Assembly (NCBI RefSeq): GCF_002938435.1
Contig: NZ_POQT01000005.1
Span: forward strand, 62,001-126,000
DNA: 64,000 nt
Origin: Blastococcus saxobsidens
GTDB taxonomy: Bacteria > Actinomycetota > Actinomycetes > Mycobacteriales > Geodermatophilaceae
Reading direction: 5' to 3'
In this document: positions 46,184 through 54,892 of the stretch, one piece after another
How positions within the stretch are numbered: position 1 is the first letter of the stretch
How the letters are laid out: the number at the start of each line of letters is the position of its first letter
Program-made: the position numbers and the translations under genes
Notes under the pieces: model-generated
Told to the model about the DNA's origin: nothing
The model's database searches: none
Seen by the model: the letters and a program-made list of their open reading frames with translations, nothing else

Positions 46184-48673
46184 ATGGCTGGATCCGACCG
46201 TCGGCGCGACGCCGTGGTCGTCCTGCTCGCCGTCCTCATGGCGGCCGGCGCGTTCGCCCTGGTCAGCGGGCCACTCCGCGGTCTCGACGCCGCCGTCCCC
46301 AGCCACGAGCTGCCCTGGTGGGCGCTGGCCCCGCTGTTCACCGCCACCGAGCTGTTCCGGGTGCACCTGCCGGTCCGTCGAGAGTCCATCGCGATCTCTT
46401 TCGCCGAGATCCCCCTCGTCCTCGGCCTCGCCTTCTGCGCCCCCGCCGACTACGTCGCAGCCAGCGTGCTCGGCTCGGCCATGGGCCTGGCGTGGCACCG
46501 CCGCTTCGGCCTCGCCCTGCCCTTCAACCTCGCGCTCTTCGCACTCGAGGCCGCGGTGGCCCAGACGGTGTACCACGCGGTCCTGGCCGAGGGCGACGCC
46601 ACGGGCGGCCGAGGCCTCGCCGCCGCACTGGCCACGATCGTCGTGGCCCACGCGGTCAGCTCCGTTGCTCTCGCCGCGGTCATCTTCATCACCTCGGGCC
46701 GGTTCGACGGCCGGGAGATCGCCCGCACCATCATGACGGCACTCGTCGCCGCGTTGGCCAACAGCAGCGTGGGGCTGCTGGTCGTGGTCCTCCTGGTCAC
46801 CCGCCCGGATGCTCTCGCTTTGATGGTGGTCATCGTCGCCACGCTCGCCGTGGCCTACCGCGGCTACTCGGTCCTCAGCCGCGGCCACACCCGCTTGGAG
46901 TCCCTCTACCGCTTCACCGACCGCATCGGCGGCGCCGTCCGCACCGACCGGGTCGCCGAGGCCGTCCTCACCGAGGCTCGCGACGAGCTGGCCGCCGACG
47001 CCGCCGAGCTGATCCTGCTGCCCACGGCCACCGAGGCCGGAACACACCTGCGCCTGACCGGCAGCAGCGTCGTCCCCTTGCCGTTCGACGAGGCGCCGTC
47101 CTGGTGGGCGCCTACCCGGGACGGCGAGCCGGTGCTGCTCCCCCGCGGCGACGAGGCCGCCCCCGGGCGGCCCAAGGACGGCATGGCCGCCCCGCTGCGG
47201 GTGGATGACACGGTCATGGGTGTGCTGCTGGTGACCGGCCGGCCGCAGCACCTCGACACCTTCGGCGACGCCGACCTGCGCCTGTTCGCCTCGCTGGCCA
47301 ACCACGCGAGCGTGTCGCTGCACAAGGCGCACCTGGTCGACCAGCTCGCCGTCGAGGCCGCGGTCCAGGAGCACCGCTCGCTGCACGACCCCCTCACCGG
47401 GCTGCCCAACCGCCGGCACTTCCTGCGCCTGCTCCGCACCCGGCTGGCCGACGAACCCCGGACGGCGGTGGTGATGCTCGACCTCGACGGCTTCAAGGAC
47501 GTCAACGACGCCTTCGGCCACGGGACCGGTGACCTGCTGCTGGTCGAGGTGGGCCGCCGGCTCGGCGAGCGACTGGGCACGGCCTCGGTGGCCCGGCTCG
47601 GTAATGACGAGTTCGCCGCCCTGGTGCCCGCCGTCGCCGACGCCGAGGACGCCCGCACCCGGGTGGCTGCGCTGGTCTCGGCCTTGTCCGTCCCGTTCCC
47701 GGTAGAGGGCCTGACCGTCGACGTCCGGGTCACCGCGGGCCTGGCCGTGGCACCCGAGCACGGCGACGAGCCGGCTGAACTGCTGCAGCACGCCGACACC
47801 GCGCTCTACACGGCCAAGCTCCGGCGTCATGACGTCGAGGTGTACGACAGCACTGCGGACCGCGCCGCCCACCGGGTGCGGATGATCGGGCACCTGCGTG
47901 ACGCCATCACCGCGGGGGACCTGTCCGTGCACTATCAGCCCAAGACCGACCCAGCGACCGGCCAGGTGCACGGCGCGGAGGCGCTGGTGCGCTGGGAGCA
48001 CCCCGAGCACGGCCGCGTGAGCCCGGACGAGTTCATCCCGCTCGCCGAGCAGACCGGCCTCATCCGCCCGCTCACCACGCTGGTCCTCGACACCGCACTG
48101 GCGACCTGCGCCGAGTGGCGCCGGCAGGGCCACCACCTCGGGGTCGCGGTCAACCTCTCGGCCCGCAGCCTGAGCGACACCGAGCTTCCGACGCGAGTGG
48201 GCAAGGCGCTGCGTCGAGCAGGGCTGCCTGCGGCCGCACTCACGCTGGAGATCACCGAGACCGCCGTCATGGCCGACCTCGGGCGGTCGGTGGCTGTGCT
48301 GCAGGACCTGCGTGCCCTGGGGGTACGGCTGTCGGTCGACGACTTCGGGACCGGGCAGTCCTCCCTGGCCTACCTCAAGCAGCTGCCCATCCACGAGATG
48401 AAGATCGACAGGACCTTCGTCCTCGGCCTCGCCGACGACCAGGGCGACGCCGCCATCGTGCGCGCCGCTCTCGGTCTGGGCCACGCCCTGGGCCTGCGAG
48501 TGGTCGCCGAGGGTGTCGAGGACGCCGTCGCCCTCGCGCTGCTGGCGGACTGGGGCTGCGACCTCGTGCAGGGCTACCACGTCAGCCGCCCGCTACCGCC
48601 CGACGGCTTCCAGCAGTGGCTGGACACGAGGAATGCCTCAGTCGCGTTGGCCGGCGTACTCGGGGCGCCCTGA
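46184..48673 (+). CDS. Membrane GAF-GGDEF-EAL protein with degenerate GGDEF
   Basis: An 829-residue protein. Seven or so hydrophobic helices in the first 230 residues are followed by a GAF-like region (about 240-400, with LESLYRFTDRIGGAV and MGVLLVTG), a GGDEF domain whose signature is GNDEF (473-477) and an EAL domain with EALVRWEHP (E599) and DDFGTGQSSLAYL. The changed second Gly suggests weak or no cyclase activity, so it is probably mainly a phosphodiesterase. ATG 46184 was chosen for AGGAGA upstream; GTG 46091 and ATG 46136 are alternatives. Confidence 0.87.
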   Translation: MAGSDRRRDAVVVLLAVLMAAGAFALVSGPLRGLDAAVPSHELPWWALAPLFTATELFRVHLPVRRESIAISFAEIPLVLGLAFCAPADYVAASVLGSAMGLAWHRRFGLALPFNLALFALEAAVAQTVYHAVLAEGDATGGRGLAAALATIVVAHAVSSVALAAVIFITSGRFDGREIARTIMTALVAALANSSVGLLVVVLLVTRPDALALMVVIVATLAVAYRGYSVLSRGHTRLESLYRFTDRIGGAVRTDRVAEAVLTEARDELAADAAELILLPTATEAGTHLRLTGSSVVPLPFDEAPSWWAPTRDGEPVLLPRGDEAAPGRPKDGMAAPLRVDDTVMGVLLVTGRPQHLDTFGDADLRLFASLANHASVSLHKAHLVDQLAVEAAVQEHRSLHDPLTGLPNRRHFLRLLRTRLADEPRTAVVMLDLDGFKDVNDAFGHGTGDLLLVEVGRRLGERLGTASVARLGNDEFAALVPAVADAEDARTRVAALVSALSVPFPVEGLTVDVRVTAGLAVAPEHGDEPAELLQHADTALYTAKLRRHDVEVYDSTADRAAHRVRMIGHLRDAITAGDLSVHYQPKTDPATGQVHGAEALVRWEHPEHGRVSPDEFIPLAEQTGLIRPLTTLVLDTALATCAEWRRQGHHLGVAVNLSARSLSDTELPTRVGKALRRAGLPAAALTLEITETAVMADLGRSVAVLQDLRALGVRLSVDDFGTGQSSLAYLKQLPIHEMKIDRTFVLGLADDQGDAAIVRAALGLGHALGLRVVAEGVEDAVALALLADWGCDLVQGYHVSRPLPPDGFQQWLDTRNASVALAGVLGAP

Positions 48674-49228
48674 GCGGGTGCTGCTCAGCCCTCCGGGGAG
48701 ACTTCGGGTCTCGACAGTCCGAGGTGACGCGCACGTAGGCCTGTCCTGCACCTCGCCGCCGGCCATGAGCAGGAGCGGCGACGATCGCGGTGCAGCCGTA
48801 CGAGGTGGCTCGTTCGGCCAGGGTGGACGGCGGAGGCCGGTCAGCGCGGTGGGCCCGAGTTCGGTAGCAAGCGTTTCGTCGGTGCCTGAGGGTCGGTGCT
48901 CGCTGCATGCCGCCCTGGTCAGATGCCCGGGCACCGCCATGCTGCACGCGTGGCTAGACCGGACCCGGCGCTCGGACCACTCGGTCGACGGGGCGCTGCT
49001 GCTCCCCACAGCGCTGCCCGCGCCCCGCCCGGTCCGGTCGCCGCTGGTCGTGGGAAGGGCCGGCCGCAGCCCGATCCCGGAGGGACGCGAACCGCCCTTC
49101 GACCGCGACCGAGGCAGCCGGCAGGCTGATCGGGTGGGGCAACGCTCGTCGCCGATACCGCGGGCGTGCCCACGAGGGAGCCCGATCCCGTTCCGCAGCC
49201 TGGGTCAGGGCAGCCCACCGCGCGCCGC
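48674..49228. other. Spacer with no recognised gene
   Basis: About 550 bp of GC-rich sequence between the GGDEF-EAL gene and an integrase remnant. Both strands carry long open frames, but their Arg/Pro/Ala-rich translations match nothing known to me. Probably decayed mobile-element DNA. Confidence 0.4.
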
Positions 49229-49340
49229 GCCCTCACCGTGGACACCTGCGGGCACCTGTGGCCCGACAGCGACGAGCACGCACGAGCCGCCGTGGGTGCA
49301 GCAATGGCGGCTCGTGCGGACCCTGGTGCACCGGCGTCGT
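49229..49340 (+). pseudogene. Tyrosine integrase C-terminal remnant
   Basis: Reads TVDTCGHLWPDSDEHARAAV and then GAAMAARADPGAP, the typical end of actinobacterial phage-type integrases, where the motif is DTYGHLWPDSDE. The catalytic Tyr is Cys here, and no integrase core is found upstream. A hairpin (49280-49291 with 49306-49317) arises from the ARAA/AARA codons. It is inverted relative to the remnant at 43600-43860, to which about 65 bp is closely similar. Confidence 0.6.
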
Positions 49341-49625
49341 CTCCGCGCTCCCTGCCGGTGGCGGTGCTGGGCGACCTTCACGTCGGGGCCGTTCGCCATC
49401 GGCAGAGAGGCCGGACAGGGGTACGGGTCGTGGAACCGGAAGCCCTCGGGCAGCCTCGGGAACCTCGGACGGGCGGCCCGCACGATCGCCAGGTCGGCAC
49501 CGACCGGCCCGACCCGTCGGTGCCGACCTATCCGGCGACCGTGGCGGTGACCTGCTCCCGGCGGCGCTGGCAGGAACTGCTGGGCGGCCGGACCGGCTGG
49601 ATCCCTGGTGCGCTGCAGACGGCGG

Positions 49626-50990
49626 TCACGACCACGACGGCAGCGAGTTCAACTGACCGGCCAACCACGAGGACTGGCTCTGCAGGCCGCTGAGCGCCGT
49701 CTCCATGGCGGTGAACTGGCGGGTGAGCGCCGTCCTGCGGGCGATCAGCCGGACGTCCCAGGCCTCGATCTTGTCCTGGAGGTCACCGGCCAGGTCGTCA
49801 CGCCCCTCGGCCAGCAGGGTGAGCGTGCCGATGGTCGTGTCGGACGCGGCCTTGGCGGCGTCGAGCAGCCGCTGGGCCACACCCGGGACGACGTCGTCGG
49901 CGTTGCCGCTGACACCGTCCGGACCGGGGCCGGCGGGCCCACCGGCGCCGAGCCGCTGTGCCAGTGCCGGATCGTCGGCCAGCGCGGCGCTGAACTTCGC
50001 CGCGTCGAAGGCGATCGTGCCGTCCTTGGTGAGCTGGAGCCCGATCGTCGCCGGCGAACCGTCGGCGCCGACGGCGAAGGACACCGCTTCGAGCACCCGG
50101 CCGGCCAGCGCGCGCAGCGCGCTGTCGCCCTTGAGGGTCGCGGCGGCCCCGCCGTCGGGGTCGGTGTTGGTCTTGATCCCGCTCAACGCCTGGTTGGCGG
50201 CGTCCACCAGCGCCTGCATCTTGCTCACGACGGCCCCGGGGTCGGCGGCGACCTCCACGGTGACGGCGGTCTCGGGCTTGCTGACGGTGATCGTCACGCC
50301 GCTCATGAGGTCGGCGAAGGTGTTGGTCGAGGAGGTCACGTCGTAGGCGCCGGTGCCGCTGCCCACGGTGAGCGTGGCGTCGACCCCCTGCGTGGCGACG
50401 GCGAAGGTGCCGGCGGTGCCGAGGTCGAACGAGGTCGCCGCGCCGGAGGTCTCCGAGGTCACCTGCAGCCGGTACTGCCCGTCGGCGACCTTGACCGCGG
50501 TGGCGCTGAGCCCGAACTCGCTGTCGTTGATGGCCTGCACAGCGTCGGCAAGGGTGCCGCTCCCGCCGACGGTGATCGTGCCCTTCACGCTGCCGTCGGC
50601 GGCCCGGACCTCGATCGGCGAGGTCATCCCGTACGGGTCGGTGGTCGCCGTCCAGTTGATGCCGCTCACCACCGAGTGGGCGGCCGCGGTGTTCTTCACG
50701 TCGAAGGTCAACGAGCCGGTGGGCGCACCCGCGGTAGCGGACGCGGCGACGCTGGACGCGCTGCTGGTGGCCTTGACCGCGCTCCAGGCCTCCGGCTTCA
50801 GCATGGCCTCCGCCGCCGTGCGCACGGCGTCGAAGCGGGTGTTGACCGACCGGTACGCCTCGGCCGTGGCCTTGGCGATCGACAGCCGGGTCTTCAGCGC
50901 CGCCTGCGGGACGGCCTCCGCCCTGAGCAGTTGAGTGATCAGCGAATTCGTGTCGAGCCCGGAGATGAGGCCGCCGATGCTTGCCGTCAT
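49626..50990 (-). CDS. fliD: Flagellar filament-capping protein
   Basis: A 454-residue FliD. The N-terminus ASIGGLISGLDTNSLITQLL is the FliD_N signature; the middle contains the hook-like domains with SLTFDVKNTAAAHSVV and the C-terminus the coiled FliD_C region ending in LTRQFTAMETALSGLQSQSSWLAGQL. It caps the growing flagellum outside the cell. ATG 50990 follows a GGAGGTAGG site. No other flagellar gene is in the window, so this copy is orphaned unless the rest lies far away. Confidence 0.93.
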   Translation of the reverse strand: MTASIGGLISGLDTNSLITQLLRAEAVPQAALKTRLSIAKATAEAYRSVNTRFDAVRTAAEAMLKPEAWSAVKATSSASSVAASATAGAPTGSLTFDVKNTAAAHSVVSGINWTATTDPYGMTSPIEVRAADGSVKGTITVGGSGTLADAVQAINDSEFGLSATAVKVADGQYRLQVTSETSGAATSFDLGTAGTFAVATQGVDATLTVGSGTGAYDVTSSTNTFADLMSGVTITVSKPETAVTVEVAADPGAVVSKMQALVDAANQALSGIKTNTDPDGGAAATLKGDSALRALAGRVLEAVSFAVGADGSPATIGLQLTKDGTIAFDAAKFSAALADDPALAQRLGAGGPAGPGPDGVSGNADDVVPGVAQRLLDAAKAASDTTIGTLTLLAEGRDDLAGDLQDKIEAWDVRLIARRTALTRQFTAMETALSGLQSQSSWLAGQLNSLPSWS

Positions 50991-51270
50991 GTTCCTACCT
51001 CCTGCGTTTCCTGGTTCGTGAACGGATTCGATGCGCACTCGTCACGCTCTCCGCGTCGGGCCCCCGATCACCGGGCCCGGGACCCTGGGGTGCGCCGGGC
51101 CACCGTGGCGGGTTCACGAGCGAGCGCCCGGGACCCGGCTCCCCGCCATCTCCGATGGGTCGCCCTTGTCGGTGGAGATCCCGAACTCCAGGACCTCTCA
51201 GCCTCTACATCGACCGGAACGCCATGTGGGCTACGCCGGGGGGGCGCCATCTCCCCCCACTGAGGGAGAC
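50991..51270. other. Spacer upstream of fliD with no recognised gene
   Basis: Nothing convincing on either strand. It may contain the fliD promoter, but no clear sigma-28 or TANNNT box was picked. Confidence 0.35.
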
Positions 51271-51274
51271 GACG

Positions 51275-51800
51275 AGCGAACTGCACCTCGTTCCGAGCCC
51301 GTCGCCGAGGAGCTGCGGCGGCGGCCGGCTCGGCTCAACCCCGCCGCATCGGTGCTGCACCCCGAGGGTGTCGACCTGGCTCAGGCCTCCGAGAGCCACG
51401 AAGCTCTCGCCGCTGCCCCGGTGCCCCCGTTGCCGGCGGGGCGCCACCTGGCCGGCGTGGCGTCCGTCTCGGTGGCACTGACCGGCCCCGTGGACCGCAA
51501 GCCTTTGCCGACCGGGTGTCGGCTCTCCTGCCCGCCCACGGCGACCGGGTGCTGCGATTGAAGGCCCTGCTGGACACCGGGAGCGCAAGGCCGGTCGTCC
51601 TCGACGCCGTCCAGCACGCGGTCCACCCCCCTCGTCATCCGGCCGAGTGGAACGGCGCCAGGGGCTCCTCGTTGGTCGTGATCACCCGCGACCTGCGGCG
51701 GAGCTCGTCATCGAGGCGCTGGGTCGGTTCCTCGACCGCGGTACCGAGCGCCGCCCTGGACACGACTCCCGCCGCGACGGCGTACCGCTCAGGTGCGGAA
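51275..51800 (+). pseudogene. CobW-type GTP-binding protein, C-terminal remnant
   Basis: Pieces in shifting frames resemble the CobW C-terminal domain: EPVAEELRRRPARLNPAAS, then ASVSVALTGPVDR, a frameshift, FADRVSALLPAHGDRVLRLK, ALLDTGSARPVVLDAVQHAV, HPPRHPAEW, and after another shift PAAELVIEALGRFLDRG. The N-terminal GTPase domain is absent. Intact members are metallochaperones for zinc or cobalt. At least two frameshifts mean it is not functional. Confidence 0.6.
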
Positions 51801-52328
51801 GGAACCGGCGTCCTGCGTCGGGGATCCGGTGAGCACCCCGACGGCCCGTTCGACGACCCCGTAGACCAGCAGCGCGGCGGCGATGAGCACCGCCGGCGGC
51901 ACGACGACCGGTGCCGCCAGGAGCGAGATGGCCAGCACGCCCGGGGCGCTGATCCACCAGCCCTTCCCGCGGACCGGGTCACCGAAGGCCCCCCAGCGGA
52001 CGCCGCACCACATCAGCCAGCGCCGGACCACCGGCACCCCGCTCTCCCGCATCACCCGCCGGAAGATCCCGTCGGCCTGCCGGGCCGTCACGACGCCCCC
52101 GGCGATGCCCTCGGTGACCAACCAGTCGTGCAGGATCGCCGCAGCCGTGTAGCGGCCGAACCTGGGCACCAGCCACACCACGACCCGGGGAACCGTGGCG
52201 AAGTCGGTCACGAACCCGGCCGGCACGACGAAGCGGTCCCATTTCCCCCGGTAGGCCAGCGGCTCGACGACCGCCCAGTGCTCGTCGTCCAGCCGCCGGA
52301 CGACGACGTCCCCCACCTCGAACGGCAC
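51789..52328 (-). CDS. DUF1353 domain protein
   Basis: A 179-residue protein. The FVVPAGFVTDFATVPRVVVWLVP motif and the AAILHDWLVTEG segment are the DUF1353 signature, followed by RRWLMWCGVRWGAFG and a C-terminal hydrophobic helix pair (VLAISLLAAPVVVPPAVLIAAALLVYG) that would anchor it in the membrane. DUF1353 is widespread in phages and bacteria without known function. GTG 52328 was chosen for GGGGAGG upstream. Confidence 0.8.
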   Translation of the reverse strand: MPFEVGDVVVRRLDDEHWAVVEPLAYRGKWDRFVVPAGFVTDFATVPRVVVWLVPRFGRYTAAAILHDWLVTEGIAGGVVTARQADGIFRRVMRESGVPVVRRWLMWCGVRWGAFGDPVRGKGWWISAPGVLAISLLAAPVVVPPAVLIAAALLVYGVVERAVGVLTGSPTQDAGSFRT

Positions 52329-52496
52329 GAAGCCTCCCCGATCCCCGTCAGCGCAACGCCGCGCCGCGCCGCGACCGGTCACCGGCGGCAGCACGCGGAG
52401 CGGCACGATCATGCCAAGCGGTCGGCGGAATCCCACCGGGGGACATCACATCGGTGCGGTGCATCGTTCCGGGAACCGGTGGGCAAGCAGAGGACC

Positions 52497-53510
52497 ATGC
52501 GCCTGCCCGAGCCCAGGGGTCCGCTGACCGCCGCCCTCACCCACGACCTCGCCACCCGCCCCACGGTGTCCGCGAGGACGGCGGAGATCGCCGAGCAGGT
52601 CGTCGCGGGGGTCGACGACGCGCTCGCCGACGACGACCTGCAACTGGCCCTGGCCAGCTGCTACGAGCTCCACTACCGCGGCTTCGACGGGGTCTCCGAC
52701 GACTGGGAGTGGGAGCCCGGCCTCCTGCAGCTGCGGGCCGGCCTCGAACGCGCGCACCTGGCGGCCCTGCACCGGGTGGCCGGCCCGATGACGCCCACGG
52801 ACGAGTCGATCGACCGGCAGATCACCGCGCTGATCGACGCCGACGACAGCCCGTCGCTGTCGTCCTACATGGCCAAGCAGGGCACGGCGGAGCAGTGGCG
52901 CGAGTACCTGACGCTGCGGTCGGTGTACCACCTCAAGGAGGCCGACCCGCACACCTTCGCCATCCCCCGGCTCTCCGGCCGGGCGAAGGCGGCGATGGTG
53001 GAGATCCAGGCCGACGAGTACGGCGGCGGCTCCGCGGCACGCATGCACAGCGAGCTGTTCGCCGGGCTGCTGCGCGACCTCGGGCTGGACGCCGGCTACG
53101 GGGCGCTCTGGGACGAGGCGCCGGCCGCCGCGTTCGCCTCGGTGAACACCATGTCGCTGTTCGGCCTGCACCGCCGCTGGCGCGGGGCCGCCCTGGGCCA
53201 CCTGACCGCGGTGGAGATGACCTCCTCGGAGCCGAGCCGCCGCTACTCGGCCGGCCTGCGCCGGCTCGGCCACGGTGAGCGGACGACGGTCTTCTACGAC
53301 GAGCACGTCGAGGCCGACGCCGTGCACGAGCAGATCGCCTCGGTGGACATGTGCGGCTCGCTCGTCGCCGAGGAGCCCGAGCTCGCCGCCGACGTCCTCT
53401 TCGGCGCCGCCTGCTCGCTGGCCATGGACGGCCTGGCCGCCTCCCACCTGCTCACGGCCTGGGAGGCGGGCCACTCCGCCCTCTACCGGGAGCGCGCGCT
53501 GGCCGCCTGA
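52497..53510 (+). CDS. Iron-containing redox enzyme (heme-oxygenase-like fold)
   Basis: A 337-residue all-helical protein of the iron-containing redox family (HDO fold). Candidate metal ligands are in CYELHYRGFDG, EIQADEYGGG and FYDEHVEADAVHEQ, the spacing of Glu/His ligands expected in a diiron site. It often accompanies CDGSH proteins in actinobacteria, as here (54535-54849). The ATG follows AGAGGA. Its end overlaps the convergent transporter gene by 28 bp. Substrate unknown. Confidence 0.8.
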   Translation: MRLPEPRGPLTAALTHDLATRPTVSARTAEIAEQVVAGVDDALADDDLQLALASCYELHYRGFDGVSDDWEWEPGLLQLRAGLERAHLAALHRVAGPMTPTDESIDRQITALIDADDSPSLSSYMAKQGTAEQWREYLTLRSVYHLKEADPHTFAIPRLSGRAKAAMVEIQADEYGGGSAARMHSELFAGLLRDLGLDAGYGALWDEAPAAAFASVNTMSLFGLHRRWRGAALGHLTAVEMTSSEPSRRYSAGLRRLGHGERTTVFYDEHVEADAVHEQIASVDMCGSLVAEEPELAADVLFGAACSLAMDGLAASHLLTAWEAGHSALYRERALAA

Positions 53511-54376
53511 TCGGCGGGAGCCCCGGCCCCCCGGCTGATGACCCAGCCGAAGGCCGCGGCCAGCGGGAACATGAGCACCCCGTAGACGGCCGCGGGCACG
53601 GCGAGCTCGACGTTGCCCAGGACGCTCAGCGCCACGGTGATGGCCAGCGTGCTGTTGTGCACGCCGATCTCGAACGCGCAGGCGATCGCCTGGCCGCGCG
53701 CCACCCCCAGCAGGCGCGGCACGGCGAAGCCGAGGCCGAGGCCGAGCAGGCAGAAGAGCACCGCCGGCAGCCCCACCTGGCGGAGGTACTCCCCCACCCG
53801 GTCCTGCTCGGCCACGATCGTCCCGACGATCACCAGTGCGAGCACCACCGCCGACATGATCCGGACCGGCTCGTCCATGCGGTCGGCGAAGCCCGGGGCC
53901 CGGTTGCGCACGAACATGCCCAGCAGCACCGGCACCAGGACGATGGAGAAGACCTGCAGCGTCTTGCCGAACTGCAGGCCGAGCGCACCGGCGTCGACCG
54001 GGTCGAAGAAGCCGATGGCGAGGTTCGTGACCACGGGCAGGGTGACCACGGCGACCACCGAGTTGATCGCGGTGAGGCTGATGTTGAGCGCGACGTCGCC
54101 CCGGAAGAGGTGGCTGAACAGGTTCGCGGTGGTCCCGCCCGGCGAGGCGGCCAGCAGCAGCATGCCGACGGCGAGCAGCGGTGGGAGGTCGAAGGCCAGC
54201 ACCAGGCCGAAGCACAGCACCGGCAGGACGAGCAGCTGGAGCCCCAGCGCCAGGAGCACGACCTTCGGCCGGCGACCGACCTCGGCGAAGTCCCGCGCGG
54301 TCAGGGACAGGCCGAGCCCGAACATGACGACGGCGAGCGCCACGGGCAGGGCGACGGTGACGAGCGCGGAACTCAT
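53483..54376 (-). CDS. Bile acid:sodium symporter (BASS) family transporter
   Basis: A 297-residue membrane protein with about nine helices. The ASPGGTTANLFSHLFRGDVALNISLTAI stretch, read in two parts, and EIGVHNSTLAITVAL carry the BASS-family sodium-site motifs, and the length is typical. Members move organic acids such as bile acids, pyruvate or pantoate; the substrate is not clear. ATG 54376 follows GGAGGT. Confidence 0.88.
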   Translation of the reverse strand: MSSALVTVALPVALAVVMFGLGLSLTARDFAEVGRRPKVVLLALGLQLLVLPVLCFGLVLAFDLPPLLAVGMLLLAASPGGTTANLFSHLFRGDVALNISLTAINSVVAVVTLPVVTNLAIGFFDPVDAGALGLQFGKTLQVFSIVLVPVLLGMFVRNRAPGFADRMDEPVRIMSAVVLALVIVGTIVAEQDRVGEYLRQVGLPAVLFCLLGLGLGFAVPRLLGVARGQAIACAFEIGVHNSTLAITVALSVLGNVELAVPAAVYGVLMFPLAAAFGWVISRGAGAPADQAASARSR

Positions 54377-54534
54377 CGGACCTCCGATCGGACACCGCCG
54401 GCGGCGGGGGGTGCCCGCATCATGGGGGACGCAGGTCACAAGTCCCGCGTCCGACCGCCGTGTCCCCCGACCGGGTGTCCGGTCGAAGCCGCCCCGCCCA
54501 TGGCTCGCCCGCTGGCGGGGGAGCTACTGGCGGG

Positions 54535-54849
54535 TCAGGCCTCCCGGCGGAGCTGCGCGGCCGGGCGCGGCCGGCTCGGTGCGCTGGGTGCCGAGAAGCC
54601 GGACCGCTTGTGCGACCCGTCGCAGAACGGCTTGATGCCGGACTTGCCGCACCGGCACAGGGCGATCGTCTCCCGGCCGGGGTCGATCTCGTTGCCGTCC
54701 TGGTCCAGCAGCCGGAAGTCCCCGCGGACGATCAGCGGTCCGTCGCGGTAGGGCGTGATGGTGGCGCCGTCGGTGCTCCCGCCGGGCGGTCCGTCCTCGG
54801 CGTCGACGTCCTCGGGCAGGTCCGGCTCGGCCGGCAGCGGTCGTGACAC
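54535..54849 (-). CDS. CDGSH iron-sulfur domain protein
   Basis: A 104-residue protein with the CDGSH motif CRCGKSGIKPFCDGSHKRSGF read in order as C-x-C, Ser, C and His ligands of a 2Fe-2S cluster. The N-terminus is acidic and the core begins ATITPYRDGPLIVRGDFRLLD. Such proteins handle electrons or clusters; the nearby iron redox enzyme is a likely partner. Starts at GTG 54849, with CATGCT (partial -10 match) 6 nt upstream. Confidence 0.92.
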   Translation of the reverse strand: MSRPLPAEPDLPEDVDAEDGPPGGSTDGATITPYRDGPLIVRGDFRLLDQDGNEIDPGRETIALCRCGKSGIKPFCDGSHKRSGFSAPSAPSRPRPAAQLRREA

Positions 54850-54892
54850 GTTCCCAGCATGCCCTGCCGGCGGCCGCGGGGATCGGCACGGG

